From NCBI RefSeq assembly GCF_004103715.1, contig NZ_CP035282.1:796673-860672 (forward strand): a stretch of 64,000 nt of DNA. Reading direction: 5' to 3'. The translations under genes were made by a program, and so were the position numbers. The DNA is from Acidilutibacter cellobiosedens. GTDB taxonomy: Bacteria; Bacillota; Clostridia; Tissierellales; Acidilutibacteraceae. Numbering within the stretch: the stretch's first letter is position 1; every line of letters starts with the position of its first letter. Positions 54,881 through 63,267 of the stretch are shown here, one piece after another. Below the pieces are notes generated by a model. It did no database searches. It saw nothing but the letters and a program-made list of their open reading frames with translations, and was not told where the DNA came from.

Positions 54881-56242
54881 ATGTCATATATTTTAGGATT
54901 TTTCAATTTTATTCAGGGATTAGGCGCCAACGTGATGATGCCCATAATAATTTTCATATTTGGAATTATTTTAGGAACTGAGAAAGGTAAAGCATTAAGA
55001 GCAGGATTAACAGTCGGTGTTGGATTTATTGGATTAAATTTGGTAATAAATGCATTAGGGGCTAATTTAGGTCCGGCTGTTGAACAGATGATTAAACGTT
55101 TTGGCCTTTCACTTTCGGTGATTGATGTTGGCTGGCCTGCCGCAGCGGCTATAGCATTTGCTTCAACTGTAGGAATGATAATAATTCCTGTTGGTTTAAT
55201 TGTGAATATCGTGATGATTTTAACTAATACAACTCAAACAGTGGATGTTGATATTTGGGATTATTGGCATTTTGCTTTTACGGGAGCATTGGTAGCAATA
55301 TCTACGGGTAGTCAGATGATGGGAGTAATTGCAGCGGTATTGAATATGATAATAATTATGGTGATAGGAGATTATACAGCACCGGGAGTTGAAAAAACGC
55401 TGGGATTACCGGGAGTTTCTCTGCCCCATGGATTTACAGGAGCATATGCACCCATTGCAATCGTAATAAATAAAATTATAGATTTAATTCCGGGAGTAAG
55501 GGATATAGATATAAGTATGGAAAAAGTTCAAAAAAGATTTGGAGTGTTTGGAGAACCTATTTTAATAGGGACAAGCCTTGGTATAATAATAGGTATTATT
55601 GCAGGCTATGGAATTAAAGATGTTCTTACTTTAGGTATCACTATGGGTGCAGTGCTTGTTTTAATTCCTAAAATGGCATCATTGCTTATGGAAGGATTAT
55701 TACCTATTTCTGATGCAGCCTCAGAGTTCATAAATAAAAGATTTTCAAAAAAGGGGAAAATGTACATTGGACTTGATTCGGCAGTAGGAGTAGGGCATCC
55801 CGTAACATTGTCGGTTTCACTTATATTAGTACCTTTAACAGTTTTTATGGCAGTTCTCATACCCGGTAATAAGGTCTTGCCTTTTGCTGATTTAGCAGTG
55901 ATACCATGGATGTTTGTATTAATCACACCGGTTGTTAACGGAAATGGGTTCAGGGCTTTAATAAATGGTATAATTGTTTTGGCAGTAGGTTTATTGATTT
56001 CAACTAATTTGGCACCTCTTATAACCATAGCAGCCCAAAATGCAAATTATACTATGCCTTCAGGTGCAACTCAGATTTCAAGTATATGCGATGGTGCAAA
56101 TCCATTGACTTGGCTGATTGTGAGAATAAATGATTTTGGGTGGATTGGCATGGCAGTTATAGCAGTAGTTGCAATATCCTTGGCGATAATTAACAGAAAG
56201 AGAATCTTAAAAGAAGCACATGAAATGGAACAAAAAGCATAA
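54881..56242 (+). CDS. PTS galactitol-class EIIC
   Basis: 453 residues, about 10-12 membrane segments, GatC family. FIFGIILGTEKGKALRAGLTVGVGFIGLNLV, VDVGWPAAAAIAFAS and LDSAVGVGHPVTLSVSLIL are typical. It carries the substrate, which would be a polyol or related sugar such as galactitol, arabitol or a tetritol. AAGGCGGTG precedes the ATG. Confidence 0.93.
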   Translation: MSYILGFFNFIQGLGANVMMPIIIFIFGIILGTEKGKALRAGLTVGVGFIGLNLVINALGANLGPAVEQMIKRFGLSLSVIDVGWPAAAAIAFASTVGMIIIPVGLIVNIVMILTNTTQTVDVDIWDYWHFAFTGALVAISTGSQMMGVIAAVLNMIIIMVIGDYTAPGVEKTLGLPGVSLPHGFTGAYAPIAIVINKIIDLIPGVRDIDISMEKVQKRFGVFGEPILIGTSLGIIIGIIAGYGIKDVLTLGITMGAVLVLIPKMASLLMEGLLPISDAASEFINKRFSKKGKMYIGLDSAVGVGHPVTLSVSLILVPLTVFMAVLIPGNKVLPFADLAVIPWMFVLITPVVNGNGFRALINGIIVLAVGLLISTNLAPLITIAAQNANYTMPSGATQISSICDGANPLTWLIVRINDFGWIGMAVIAVVAISLAIINRKRILKEAHEMEQKA

Positions 56243-56263
56243 TTTAGATTGGTATGGTGAAAG

Positions 56264-56794
56264 ATGGAAAGAGAATATAAATTTGATAAAAAGCTATTTT
56301 TAGTCAGGATTGTTTATGCAAGTGTTTTAACAATTATAGTATTATTTATAGGTATTTATAAATTATTTACGGGTACGAATATAAAATATTTGTGGATGTT
56401 TATATGCTTTCTATGCATATATACAATTATAACTAATTTTGTATCAATCAGCTATCCTGGTGAAATAATTATAGGAGGAGATAAAATAATATTTAAAGCC
56501 TTTAAAAGATCTCATGTATACAGTATGGGCGAAATTACCAGTTTTAAAATTAAAGAACAAAGGCTTGCCGGAAAGCTATATATAAGAATTAATTCTCCTT
56601 CATTATTTAGAGGAAGATATTGGATAGATTTGAGAGCTTATGACGATTATAAGGATTTAGAAACTGAGCTTTTAAAAATTGAAGAGATGAAGCATCCCGA
56701 TTCTCTGAAGCAGAAAATAAAAGTTAATAATTCTCTTTACTCTTTACGTAGAAAGGAAGATAAAAAATGTATAAAAAAGAGAAAGATGAAATAA
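56264..56794 (+). CDS. Membrane protein with PH-like domain, unknown function
   Basis: 176 residues. Two N-terminal membrane segments (IVYASVLTIIVLFIGIYKLF and the region YLWMFICFLCIYTIITNFV) precede a soluble part, GEIIIGGDKIIFKAFKRSHVYSMGEITSFKIKE, that looks like a bacterial PH domain. The tail is strongly basic. Such a protein is unexpected inside a sugar catabolic operon. It overlaps the next gene by 28 bases, so it belongs to the transcript. I do not recognise the family. Confidence 0.6.
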   Translation: MEREYKFDKKLFLVRIVYASVLTIIVLFIGIYKLFTGTNIKYLWMFICFLCIYTIITNFVSISYPGEIIIGGDKIIFKAFKRSHVYSMGEITSFKIKEQRLAGKLYIRINSPSLFRGRYWIDLRAYDDYKDLETELLKIEEMKHPDSLKQKIKVNNSLYSLRRKEDKKCIKKRKMK

Positions 56795-57441
56795 TAAAAG
56801 CAGGAATTAAATTAGACAGGTATGGTTTAATAGTACTTTCAGGGGGAAATGTAAGTTTAAGAGTTGAAAAGGATAAGATATTAGTTACTCCTTCAGGAAT
56901 GATTTATGAAGAAATGGTGACAGATGATATTATTTTGATGGATTTGACAGGCAATATAATAGAAGGAAAGAGAAAGGCTTCCGTTGATACTAAAGCATTA
57001 TTATATATATATAATAATATGACAGATGTTAAGGCTATAATTCATACCCATCAGCCTTATGCGACGGCATTGGGATTAATTCAGGATGAATTTAAGTGTA
57101 ATCTTACAACATTAGCTAATGCCACAAAGGGTTCCGTTAAGGTATGTTCGTTTTCATCTGCGGCCAGTGAGCAAATGGGTATAGAAGCAGTGGAAAATTT
57201 AAATGGTAAATTAGCAGTAATATTAAAAAATCATGGAGTAATAGCAGTGGGGAATTCTTTAAAACAAGCTCTTTATTCGTGTGTATATTTGGAGGAAGCA
57301 GCAAAAACATACTGTATAGCTAAATCTATGAGTGATAATATTGCCATGATGACTGATAAACAAATTGAACAAGCAGTAAGAATATTTGATTATTATGGAC
57401 AAGGGAAAGAGGAAGTTCCTGAATTCTTAGTCAATCAGTAA
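56767..57441 (+). CDS. Class II aldolase/adducin family (fuculose-phosphate aldolase-like)
   Basis: 224 residues. Zinc ligands are in IIHTHQPYATALG and LKNHGVIAVG, and the phosphate loop is LSGGNVSLR with TPSGMIYEEM. The family includes L-fuculose-1-phosphate aldolase, L-ribulose-5-phosphate 4-epimerase and newer tetrose or apulose phosphate aldolases. Cleavage would give DHAP plus an aldehyde, fitting the TIM homologue upstream. GAAAGGAAG precedes the ATG. Last gene of cluster 2. Confidence 0.88.
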   Translation: MYKKEKDEIIKAGIKLDRYGLIVLSGGNVSLRVEKDKILVTPSGMIYEEMVTDDIILMDLTGNIIEGKRKASVDTKALLYIYNNMTDVKAIIHTHQPYATALGLIQDEFKCNLTTLANATKGSVKVCSFSSAASEQMGIEAVENLNGKLAVILKNHGVIAVGNSLKQALYSCVYLEEAAKTYCIAKSMSDNIAMMTDKQIEQAVRIFDYYGQGKEEVPEFLVNQ

Positions 57442-57466
57442 AAATTTTTAAATAAATTATATGATA

Positions 57467-57500
57467 ATATGACCGGTTTTGTGACCGGTCATATTGTTTT
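57467..57500 (+). terminator. Intrinsic terminator of PTS cluster 2
   Basis: ATATGACCGGT pairs perfectly with ACCGGTCATAT around a 6-base loop, then TGTTTT. Confidence 0.88.
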
Positions 57501-57510
57501 CCTAATAAAT

Positions 57511-57624
57511 TTTATTATAACAAATATTAGCTATTATTAGCTATAAGTAATAAAAGACGAATTATTGTCAGAATTGTCAATAGTTCGTCTTTTATATAAA
57601 CATTAAATTATCTTTAAAGGTATG
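57511..57624. repeat. Hairpin repeat right of PTS cluster 2
   Basis: The direct partner of 49512-49622: TTATTATAACAAATATTAGC, stem AAAGACGAATTATTG (57553-57567) / CAATAGTTCGTCTTT (57578-57592), then ATATAAACATTAAATTATCT and TTAAAGGTATG. Stem changes are compensated relative to the left copy, and the core is inverted. Confidence 0.85.
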
Positions 57625-57644
57625 AGTTTTATATTTTTATAACC

Positions 57645-59048
57645 TTATTTATATTTGCTTATTTGGATGGAATATTTGTTTATTTTGTAATGAAGAGTTT
57701 GTCTGGGAATTCCAAGCATATTTGCTGCAGAAGTAATATTTCCGTTAGCTTTTTTTAAGGCATTTATTATTAGTTGTTTTTCCAAGGATTCGATTTCTTG
57801 ATTTAACGGTTTAATTTCCCTTATATCTTCATTTATAGAATTATTATTTATGTTTTCGATTAAATATATGGGCAGATGTTTTAATTGTATATCTCCGCTG
57901 TTTAATATATTAACGGAAGATTCTATTATATGTTGCAACTCTCTTACGTTTCCCGGCCAGTTATATTCATAAAATATCTTTTTTACCTCTTTAGATATTC
58001 CTGATACATTTTTATTGAGTTCTTTATTATATTTATCTATAAAATATGGAATATATAGTGAAATATCTTCCTTTCGTTCCCTTAAAGGTAATAATTTTAT
58101 ACTTACTACATTTAACCTATAGAAAAGGTCCTCTCTTAAATTTCCCCTTTTAACGGATTTAATGGGATCTTGATTCATGGCGGTTATTATTCTTACATTA
58201 ATTCTTCTGTCTTTTGAATCCCCTATCCTTCTAACCATTCCGTCTTGAAGTACTCTTAAAAGTTTTGCCTGTAATCCGTTAGGCATTGAATTTATCTCAT
58301 CTAAGAACAGCGTCCCGCCATCAGCAAGTTCAAAGAGTCCCGGTCTATCTACAGAACCGGTAAAAGCACCTTTTACTGAGCCAAATAATATTGATTCAAA
58401 TAGATTTTCCGGGAGAGCGGCACAATTTTGAGCGATAAACGGTTTATCATGTCTGTTGCTATAGTTATGGATCGATTGAACGAATAATTCCTTTCCAGTT
58501 CCGGTTTCTCCATAGACTAAAACAGGAGATGAACTATTTGCAATCATCTTTGCTTTTTTTATATTGTATTTCATTTCTTTGTTTTGAGTAATTATACTAT
58601 CAAAATTGTACTCTGCCGTATTTTTTCCCATATTAAATTTTTTATTTCCAATAATTTGGAACGTTTTCCTTGTTTTTAACCTTTCTGTTATTTCTTTAAC
58701 TTTAGTTATATCTTTGGATATTTCTATTGCTCCTAATATCTTTCCTCTCCTGATTATAGGAAGTGTAAGATTTTGGGTATTATAGACTCTTCCTTTATTA
58801 TCGTGGAAAATTTGATTCTCAAAATATTGCGGAGTACCATATTTTAAGCAATTAATTATTGTACTTTCTTCGATATCTAAAGCGGGATATATTTCAAGAA
58901 AATTTTTGTTTATAATTTCTTTAAAATCGTTTAATTTTGAATTATTGTCGAATCTGGGATTATATCTCACGGAATATACGATATTTCCGTTATGATCCAC
59001 TATCATTATGGCATCCACATATTCCATATTTATATCATTAAATAACAT
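57645..59048 (-). CDS. Sigma-54-dependent activator (PAS-AAA+-Fis HTH)
   Basis: 467 residues. An N-terminal PAS domain (VDAIMIVDHNGNIVYSVRYNPRF...) and the AAA+ core follow in order: Walker A VYGETGTGKELF, the sigma-54-contact loop ESILFGSVKGAFTGS (canonical GAFTGA), Walker B GGTLFLDEI and NVRELQHIIES. A Fis-type HTH (NITSAANMLGIPRQTLHYKINKY) ends it. The GAFTGA loop reads GAFTGS, a small change. ATG 59048 is 7 bases after GAGGGG; the longer frame to 59105 lacks a ribosome site. There is no receiver domain, so PAS is the sensor. The target is not obvious. Confidence 0.92.
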   Translation of the reverse strand: MLFNDINMEYVDAIMIVDHNGNIVYSVRYNPRFDNNSKLNDFKEIINKNFLEIYPALDIEESTIINCLKYGTPQYFENQIFHDNKGRVYNTQNLTLPIIRRGKILGAIEISKDITKVKEITERLKTRKTFQIIGNKKFNMGKNTAEYNFDSIITQNKEMKYNIKKAKMIANSSSPVLVYGETGTGKELFVQSIHNYSNRHDKPFIAQNCAALPENLFESILFGSVKGAFTGSVDRPGLFELADGGTLFLDEINSMPNGLQAKLLRVLQDGMVRRIGDSKDRRINVRIITAMNQDPIKSVKRGNLREDLFYRLNVVSIKLLPLRERKEDISLYIPYFIDKYNKELNKNVSGISKEVKKIFYEYNWPGNVRELQHIIESSVNILNSGDIQLKHLPIYLIENINNNSINEDIREIKPLNQEIESLEKQLIINALKKANGNITSAANMLGIPRQTLHYKINKYSIQISKYK

Positions 59049-59169
59049 AATCGTACCCCTCTCTATTGTATTTATTGAAAAGGAAAAGTTAATCCTATTG
59101 AGCATAAGAATTTTTAAAATAAATATTCTAAAATCATAAAAATAATTAAGATATCAATTAAATAATACC

Positions 59170-59197
59170 TTAATAAAAATATAATGGCAATAATCAT
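59170..59197. repeat. 28-bp exact direct repeat, left copy
   Basis: This 28-base sequence containing ATATAATGGCAATAATCAT recurs identically at 60478-60505. The two copies are 1308 bases apart and enclose the unrecognised 307-residue gene and its terminator. Confidence 0.85.
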
Positions 59198-59252
59198 TAC
59201 TTGTAAACAGATATCCCGCATCAAATTTCCAATAAAGATTTTTTGTATCATA

Positions 59253-59300
59253 AAAAAACCCTACATGTTAAATTATTTTACATTAACATGTAGGGTTTTT
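59253..59300 (-). terminator. Strong terminator of the 307-residue gene
   Basis: AAAAACCCTACATGTTAA pairs with TTAACATGTAGGGTTTTT (18 bp). The A run at 59252-59258 gives a U tail on the minus strand, just past the stop at 59308. Confidence 0.9.
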
Positions 59301-59307
59301 ATTCAAA

Positions 59308-60231
59308 CTATTTCACATTTTCCGATTGCTTCACCATATCCGGATTTTTTAAATGAATTTCTTTACCCTCAGAATTGACTAATTTAAATTCTCCACTTGT
59401 GAGTCCGCTATTTAGGTATGGAAGATTAAAATATCCGTCTTCATTCATTTTATATTCAATGCCGCCGATAATCCATTTTGCATCCCTGGGTACTCCATAT
59501 TCTAAATGATTTATACTATTTAAACAATAAATTTGATTATTAAATGCTTTATCATTGATGATTCTTCCGCTATCTAAATAGAAATACCTATTAGTTTTTC
59601 CTGTACTCATGCCTACTTCGAAATATCCGGGTTTAAATCCGAGCTCATTTGTTAAAAAATTTATAGACTTTTTTGAAGAAATGATCATATAAGAACTGTC
59701 TCTTAATAGTTCATTTATTATATCTACCGTATCAAATAATGTTTGATCATATGATGTTTTACTTTCATCATATATACTGTCTACAAAATCAATTGTTTTA
59801 AAGCCATTATTTGTAGCACCATATAATCTTTCAATACCATCTGCATGTTTAAATTTATAGTAAGTATTTGGTGATAACGTCAGCCTGTTATTTATTACTT
59901 CTAAAGTTTTAACATTATCTTCATTTATAATTGGTGATACTTCACTAATCGGTATTTCAATTGACATTCCATCTTTTTCGATATAAAAATTATTAGCACC
60001 ATATTCAAAGGAAACAATTCCGCTGTTAAAATCTATCATCTCTCTGTTTATTATCATTTTCTGAGTTATTTTATTTAAATTGATAAATTTAGATGGAATA
60101 TAGCTGCTGAAATTAGATTTATATATTGAATTTTCGTTTTTAATAGTAAAATTATTACTTAAAATATTTCTTGAAAAGATGCTATTATTGATTGTATAAA
60201 ATCTTTCTATAATATTATTATTGATTCTCAT
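59308..60231 (-). CDS. Unrecognised 307-residue protein
   Basis: Asn/Ile/Ser-rich and soluble, with no signal peptide, membrane segment or Cys-rich motif. It starts MRINNNIIERFYTINNSIFSRN at ATG 60231, with AGGTGA 5 bases upstream; a longer reading to 60291 has no ribosome site. The middle is beta-rich (NFYIEKDGMSIEIPISEVSPII), and the end repeats short turn-like units (YKMNEDGYFNLPYLNSG). The start recalls the first residues of flagellin-like proteins, but nothing else fits. A family search is required to say more. It sits between two exact 28-bp repeats. Confidence 0.7.
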   Translation of the reverse strand: MRINNNIIERFYTINNSIFSRNILSNNFTIKNENSIYKSNFSSYIPSKFINLNKITQKMIINREMIDFNSGIVSFEYGANNFYIEKDGMSIEIPISEVSPIINEDNVKTLEVINNRLTLSPNTYYKFKHADGIERLYGATNNGFKTIDFVDSIYDESKTSYDQTLFDTVDIINELLRDSSYMIISSKKSINFLTNELGFKPGYFEVGMSTGKTNRYFYLDSGRIINDKAFNNQIYCLNSINHLEYGVPRDAKWIIGGIEYKMNEDGYFNLPYLNSGLTSGEFKLVNSEGKEIHLKNPDMVKQSENVK

Positions 60232-60602
60232 AAATTCACCTATTTTCTTTATTTTATTATGGAAATCCTTGTGCAAAATCAAAGTGGCCAACTTTTTATA
60301 TATGTAGATAGTACTTCATATTCGTAACAAAAAGATTTTACCAATCTCCCCTTTCTAAAATTGATGATAGATTTAATAATAATTTATATATCAAAATATC
60401 TATCGTCACTATATAATTTAGCTTTAATAATAGAAAATTATCCATAACTTGGATTGTCCCGTTTACTGATTTTTATATTAATAAAAATATAATGGCAATA
60501 ATCATATAGTTATATAGATTGCCTTTAATATGATAAAATATATTTGTCCGATTCAGATATAATTTATTTGAGGTTTTTAAAATTCAACGAGGGAGTGATC
60601 TG
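60232..60602. other. Gene-free AT-rich gap before mtnA
   Basis: 371 bases with the ribosome site and presumed promoter of the 307-residue gene on the left, the right 28-bp repeat at 60478-60505, and the GAGGGAG ribosome site of mtnA at the end. No SAM-box or other riboswitch sequence was seen. Confidence 0.5.
60478..60505. repeat. 28-bp exact direct repeat, right copy
   Basis: Identical to 59170-59197 in the same orientation; the identity ends sharply on both sides. Confidence 0.85.
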
Positions 60603-61640
60603 ATGCTTCAAACTATTAAATATGACGGGGGAAAGTTGTACATAATCGATCAGACAAAATTACCTGTAGTTAATGAAACTATCGAAATAAAAAATGCGGA
60701 AGAGTGTTTTGATGCCATAAAGAGACTCAAAATAAGAGGTGCTCCGGCTATAGGGATAGCTGCTGCTTATGGAATATTTCTGGGAGTTAAAGATGTCGAA
60801 GAAGATGATTTCGATAAATTTTATAAAAAGTTTACAAAAATCAAGGAATATTTGAGTTCTTCAAGACCTACGGCAGTCAATCTTTTTTGGGCTCTGAACA
60901 GGATGGATAAGAAAGTTTTGAGTTTAAAAGACAGACCTTTGCATGAAATAAAAGAAGCCTTGGAGGAAGAAGCTGTACTGATTCAGAAAGAAGATGAAGA
61001 TGTCTGCAGAAAAATAGGAGAGAATGGCCTGAAAATTTTAAAGGATAATATGTCTGTTCTCACTCATTGTAATGCAGGAGTATTGGCTGCTTCCAAATAT
61101 GGTACCGCATTGGCTCCTATTTATATGGCTAAAGAAAAGGGTTTAAACATAAAAGTATTCGCCGATGAAACAAGACCGCTTCTTCAAGGCGCAAGGCTGA
61201 CATCATTTGAATTAAGTCAGGCGGGTATAGATGTGACTTTAATTACAGATAGTATGGCAGCAGTAGTGATGAAAAAAGGTTGGGTGGATATGGTAATCAC
61301 GGGCTGTGATAGGGTAGCTGCCAATGGGGACGCAGCAAACAAAATAGGGACTTACGGAGTAGCCCTTTTGGCTAAAGCACATAATATTCCGTTTTATATA
61401 GCCGCACCTTTTTCAACTATAGATTTAAACACGTCTACAGGAGATGATATTGTTATAGAAGAAAGAGATAAAGAGGAAATAATCAGGGGATTTGGAGTCC
61501 AGACAGCACCACTGAATATTAAGGTATTTAATCCTGCTTTTGATGTTACTCCTCATGAATTGATTAACGGAATAATCACAGAAAAGGGGATTGTTCGGGC
61601 CCCTTATGATATCAATTTAAAAAAATATTTCGGTTTATGA
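60603..61640 (+). CDS. mtnA: S-methyl-5-thioribose-1-phosphate isomerase
   Basis: 345 residues, eIF2B-like fold. RGAPAIGIAAAYG, THCNAGVLA (catalytic Cys), DETRPLLQGARLTSFEL and TGCDRVAANGDAANKIGTY (catalytic Asp) are diagnostic. It turns 5-methylthioribose-1-phosphate to methylthioribulose-1-phosphate in methionine salvage; relatives also act on 5-deoxyribose-1-phosphate. No mtnK, mtnB or other salvage gene adjoins it, so the route may be a DHAP-shunt type using one of the class II aldolases in this window (inference). GAGGGAG precedes the ATG. Confidence 0.95.
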   Translation: MLQTIKYDGGKLYIIDQTKLPVVNETIEIKNAEECFDAIKRLKIRGAPAIGIAAAYGIFLGVKDVEEDDFDKFYKKFTKIKEYLSSSRPTAVNLFWALNRMDKKVLSLKDRPLHEIKEALEEEAVLIQKEDEDVCRKIGENGLKILKDNMSVLTHCNAGVLAASKYGTALAPIYMAKEKGLNIKVFADETRPLLQGARLTSFELSQAGIDVTLITDSMAAVVMKKGWVDMVITGCDRVAANGDAANKIGTYGVALLAKAHNIPFYIAAPFSTIDLNTSTGDDIVIEERDKEEIIRGFGVQTAPLNIKVFNPAFDVTPHELINGIITEKGIVRAPYDINLKKYFGL

Positions 61641-61657
61641 TTATGAATAAAAAAGTA

Positions 61658-61719
61658 AGGTCCGTAATGGATCCAGATATATAATATATCTATTATTTAT
61701 ATGGATCCATTACGGACCA
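61658..61719. repeat. Long inverted repeat after mtnA
   Basis: GGTCCGTAATGGATCCA (61659-61675) and TGGATCCATTACGGACC (61702-61718) are exact reverse complements separated by 26 AT-rich bases. It has no T run, so it is a weak candidate terminator; its GC-rich arms stand out in this gap. Confidence 0.75.
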
Positions 61720-61948
61720 TATAAAATATTGGAGATATATTATTCTCATCAAAGCAGTATCAAATCAATTAGATTAAATACTACCATTGACTGTCTTTAT
61801 AGGGTACTCATTAAAGAGCTGCCTAAAAGATTTACCGGATGCTTTTTACGAACCTTACATAGCTTATAATCTCCAAAATAAAAAATTATATTCATAAAAT
61901 TTTTTATAATAAACGAGAAAATTTTTCCATGTGAATATTGATTAAAAA

Positions 61949-62010
61949 GAGCTCTCCGTAAATAAGTTTCAAGAACAGCTGTCTTATAATCTTTCGATAG
62001 AGGCTTTTTT
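61949..62010 (-). repeat. Dispersed two-hairpin intergenic repeat, copy 4
   Basis: Read on the minus strand from the MBL-gene stop: AAAAAAGCCTCTATCGAAAG, ATTATAAGACAGCTGTTCTT, then GAAACTTATTTACGGAGAGC. It aligns with the first half and core of copy 3 (48093). As at 24905, it directly follows the stop codon of a minus-strand gene. The rest of the 368-base gap 61641-62008 shows only the long inverted repeat. Confidence 0.7.
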
Positions 62011-62644
62011 ATTTATAATTTAAGCTTATGACTTTTTCAGTCTCTAAAAAGGCCGAGTCTACATCAATGTTATTTGATGAAATTTTTCTCCCATTTAATT
62101 CCTTTAAAAAATTTTTTTCATCAGTTATTGGGAAATCAATTTCGGGAGTTTTAAAATGCATGGGGATTGTCAGTTTTGGATTTAATTGCTTTACCACTTT
62201 TACAGCTTCTTCATTATTAATAGTATAATATCCTCCTACAGGAATGAATAAGACATCTACTTTGCCTATTTCTTCTAATTGCTTGTCTGTAAGAGTATGG
62301 CCTAAATCGCCCAGATGGCATAATTTAATACCATCCATATTTATCAGAAATACAATATTTTTCCCCCTTTTAGTCCCATAAACGTTATCATGGAAAGTCC
62401 TGACACCCTTTATTATAATATCCTTTACATTATATTCCTTAGGTTTATCTATTATTTTAAAGTCACCTTTTATAGCTTTGAAATAGTTGTGATCATAATG
62501 GGAGTGAGAAGAAGTTACAATATCAGCTTCTATGTCTAAAGGAGAATACCCTACAGTTGGATCAAAGGGGTCTGTGACAACAACAATACCTTTATTAGAT
62601 GTTATTTTAAAACATGAATGACCAAACCATTTTATGTTTATCAA
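62009..62644 (-). CDS. MBL-fold metal-dependent hydrolase (UlaG/YtkL type)
   Basis: 211 residues. N-terminal INIKWFGHSCFKI and the metal motif TSSHSHYDHNY (HxHxDH), then TFHD, CHLGDLGH, FIPVGGYYTI and IPMHFKTP. This is the UPF0173/UlaG-like branch of metallo-beta-lactamase-fold hydrolases. Substrate unknown; many are phosphodiesterases or lactonases. TTG start at 62644 is 6 bases after GGAGGTG; the ATG at 62659 would overlap that site. Confidence 0.88.
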   Translation of the reverse strand: MINIKWFGHSCFKITSNKGIVVVTDPFDPTVGYSPLDIEADIVTSSHSHYDHNYFKAIKGDFKIIDKPKEYNVKDIIIKGVRTFHDNVYGTKRGKNIVFLINMDGIKLCHLGDLGHTLTDKQLEEIGKVDVLFIPVGGYYTINNEEAVKVVKQLNPKLTIPMHFKTPEIDFPITDEKNFLKELNGRKISSNNIDVDSAFLETEKVISLNYK

Positions 62645-62896
62645 ACTTAACACCTCCAACTAATGTATTTTTAATTGATTTTAATTATATCATTGAACTT
62701 GACTTTCTTCAATAGAAATAGGCAGAGCTTGCAATAAATTGAACTTTATTATATAGTGATTATAAGTATTTAAAAAAAAGAAATGACTTTATTACAATAA
62801 CATAGTAATTTATAAAAAATATTCATAAATAGAAAATGAAAAGGTTTTTCGACAAAAATGTAGAATATTATTATAATAAACAAGGGGGAATTTATT

Positions 62897-63208
62897 ATGA
62901 CTTATGATTCCAAAATTAAAAGCAAGCAAGCGGATTTGTTTTTTGATGCAATTCTGAAACTTGAAAATTTGGAAGAATGTTATCGTTTTTTTGAAGACAT
63001 TTGCACGGTAAAAGAAGTTCAGTCCATTTCCCAAAGATTTAAAGTAGCAAAATTACTGCGTATGAATAAGACCTATAATGAAATTGAAAAGGAAACGGGG
63101 GCCAGTACAGCAACTATTAGCAGAATAAATAGATCGTTAAATTATGGTTGCGATGGATATGACATTGTATTTGAACGTATGGGAGTTCCTTCGAAAGAGA
63201 AAAGGTGA
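62897..63208 (+). CDS. YerC/YecD family TrpR-like protein
   Basis: 103 residues. The TrpR-like HTH is FFEDICTVKEVQSISQRFKVAKLLRMNKTYNEIEKETGASTATISRINRSLNYGCDGY, the hallmark of YerC/YecD. In this family the TrpR tryptophan-contact residues are not kept, and function is not settled. CAAGGGGG precedes the ATG. It may regulate the downstream hutH or act alone, as a terminator separates them. Confidence 0.9.
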   Translation: MTYDSKIKSKQADLFFDAILKLENLEECYRFFEDICTVKEVQSISQRFKVAKLLRMNKTYNEIEKETGASTATISRINRSLNYGCDGYDIVFERMGVPSKEKR

Positions 63209-63213
63209 CATGA

Positions 63214-63267
63214 TCCCACCTGTATACTCGCTAAGTGAGTAAAGAAGTTGCAGGTGGGAGTATTTTT
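63214..63267 (+). terminator. Terminator after the yerC-type gene
   Basis: TCCCACCTG (63214-63222) pairs with CAGGTGGGA (63251-63259). An inner ACTC/GAGT stem lies between them, and a run of six Ts follows. Confidence 0.85.

Noticed and set aside
57645-63000. Sigma-54 promoter for the PAS-AAA+ activator target
   Set aside because: Scanning the gaps gave no TGGCAC-N5-TTGCW with correct spacing; the GGCAG...TTGC near 62720 has the wrong spacing.
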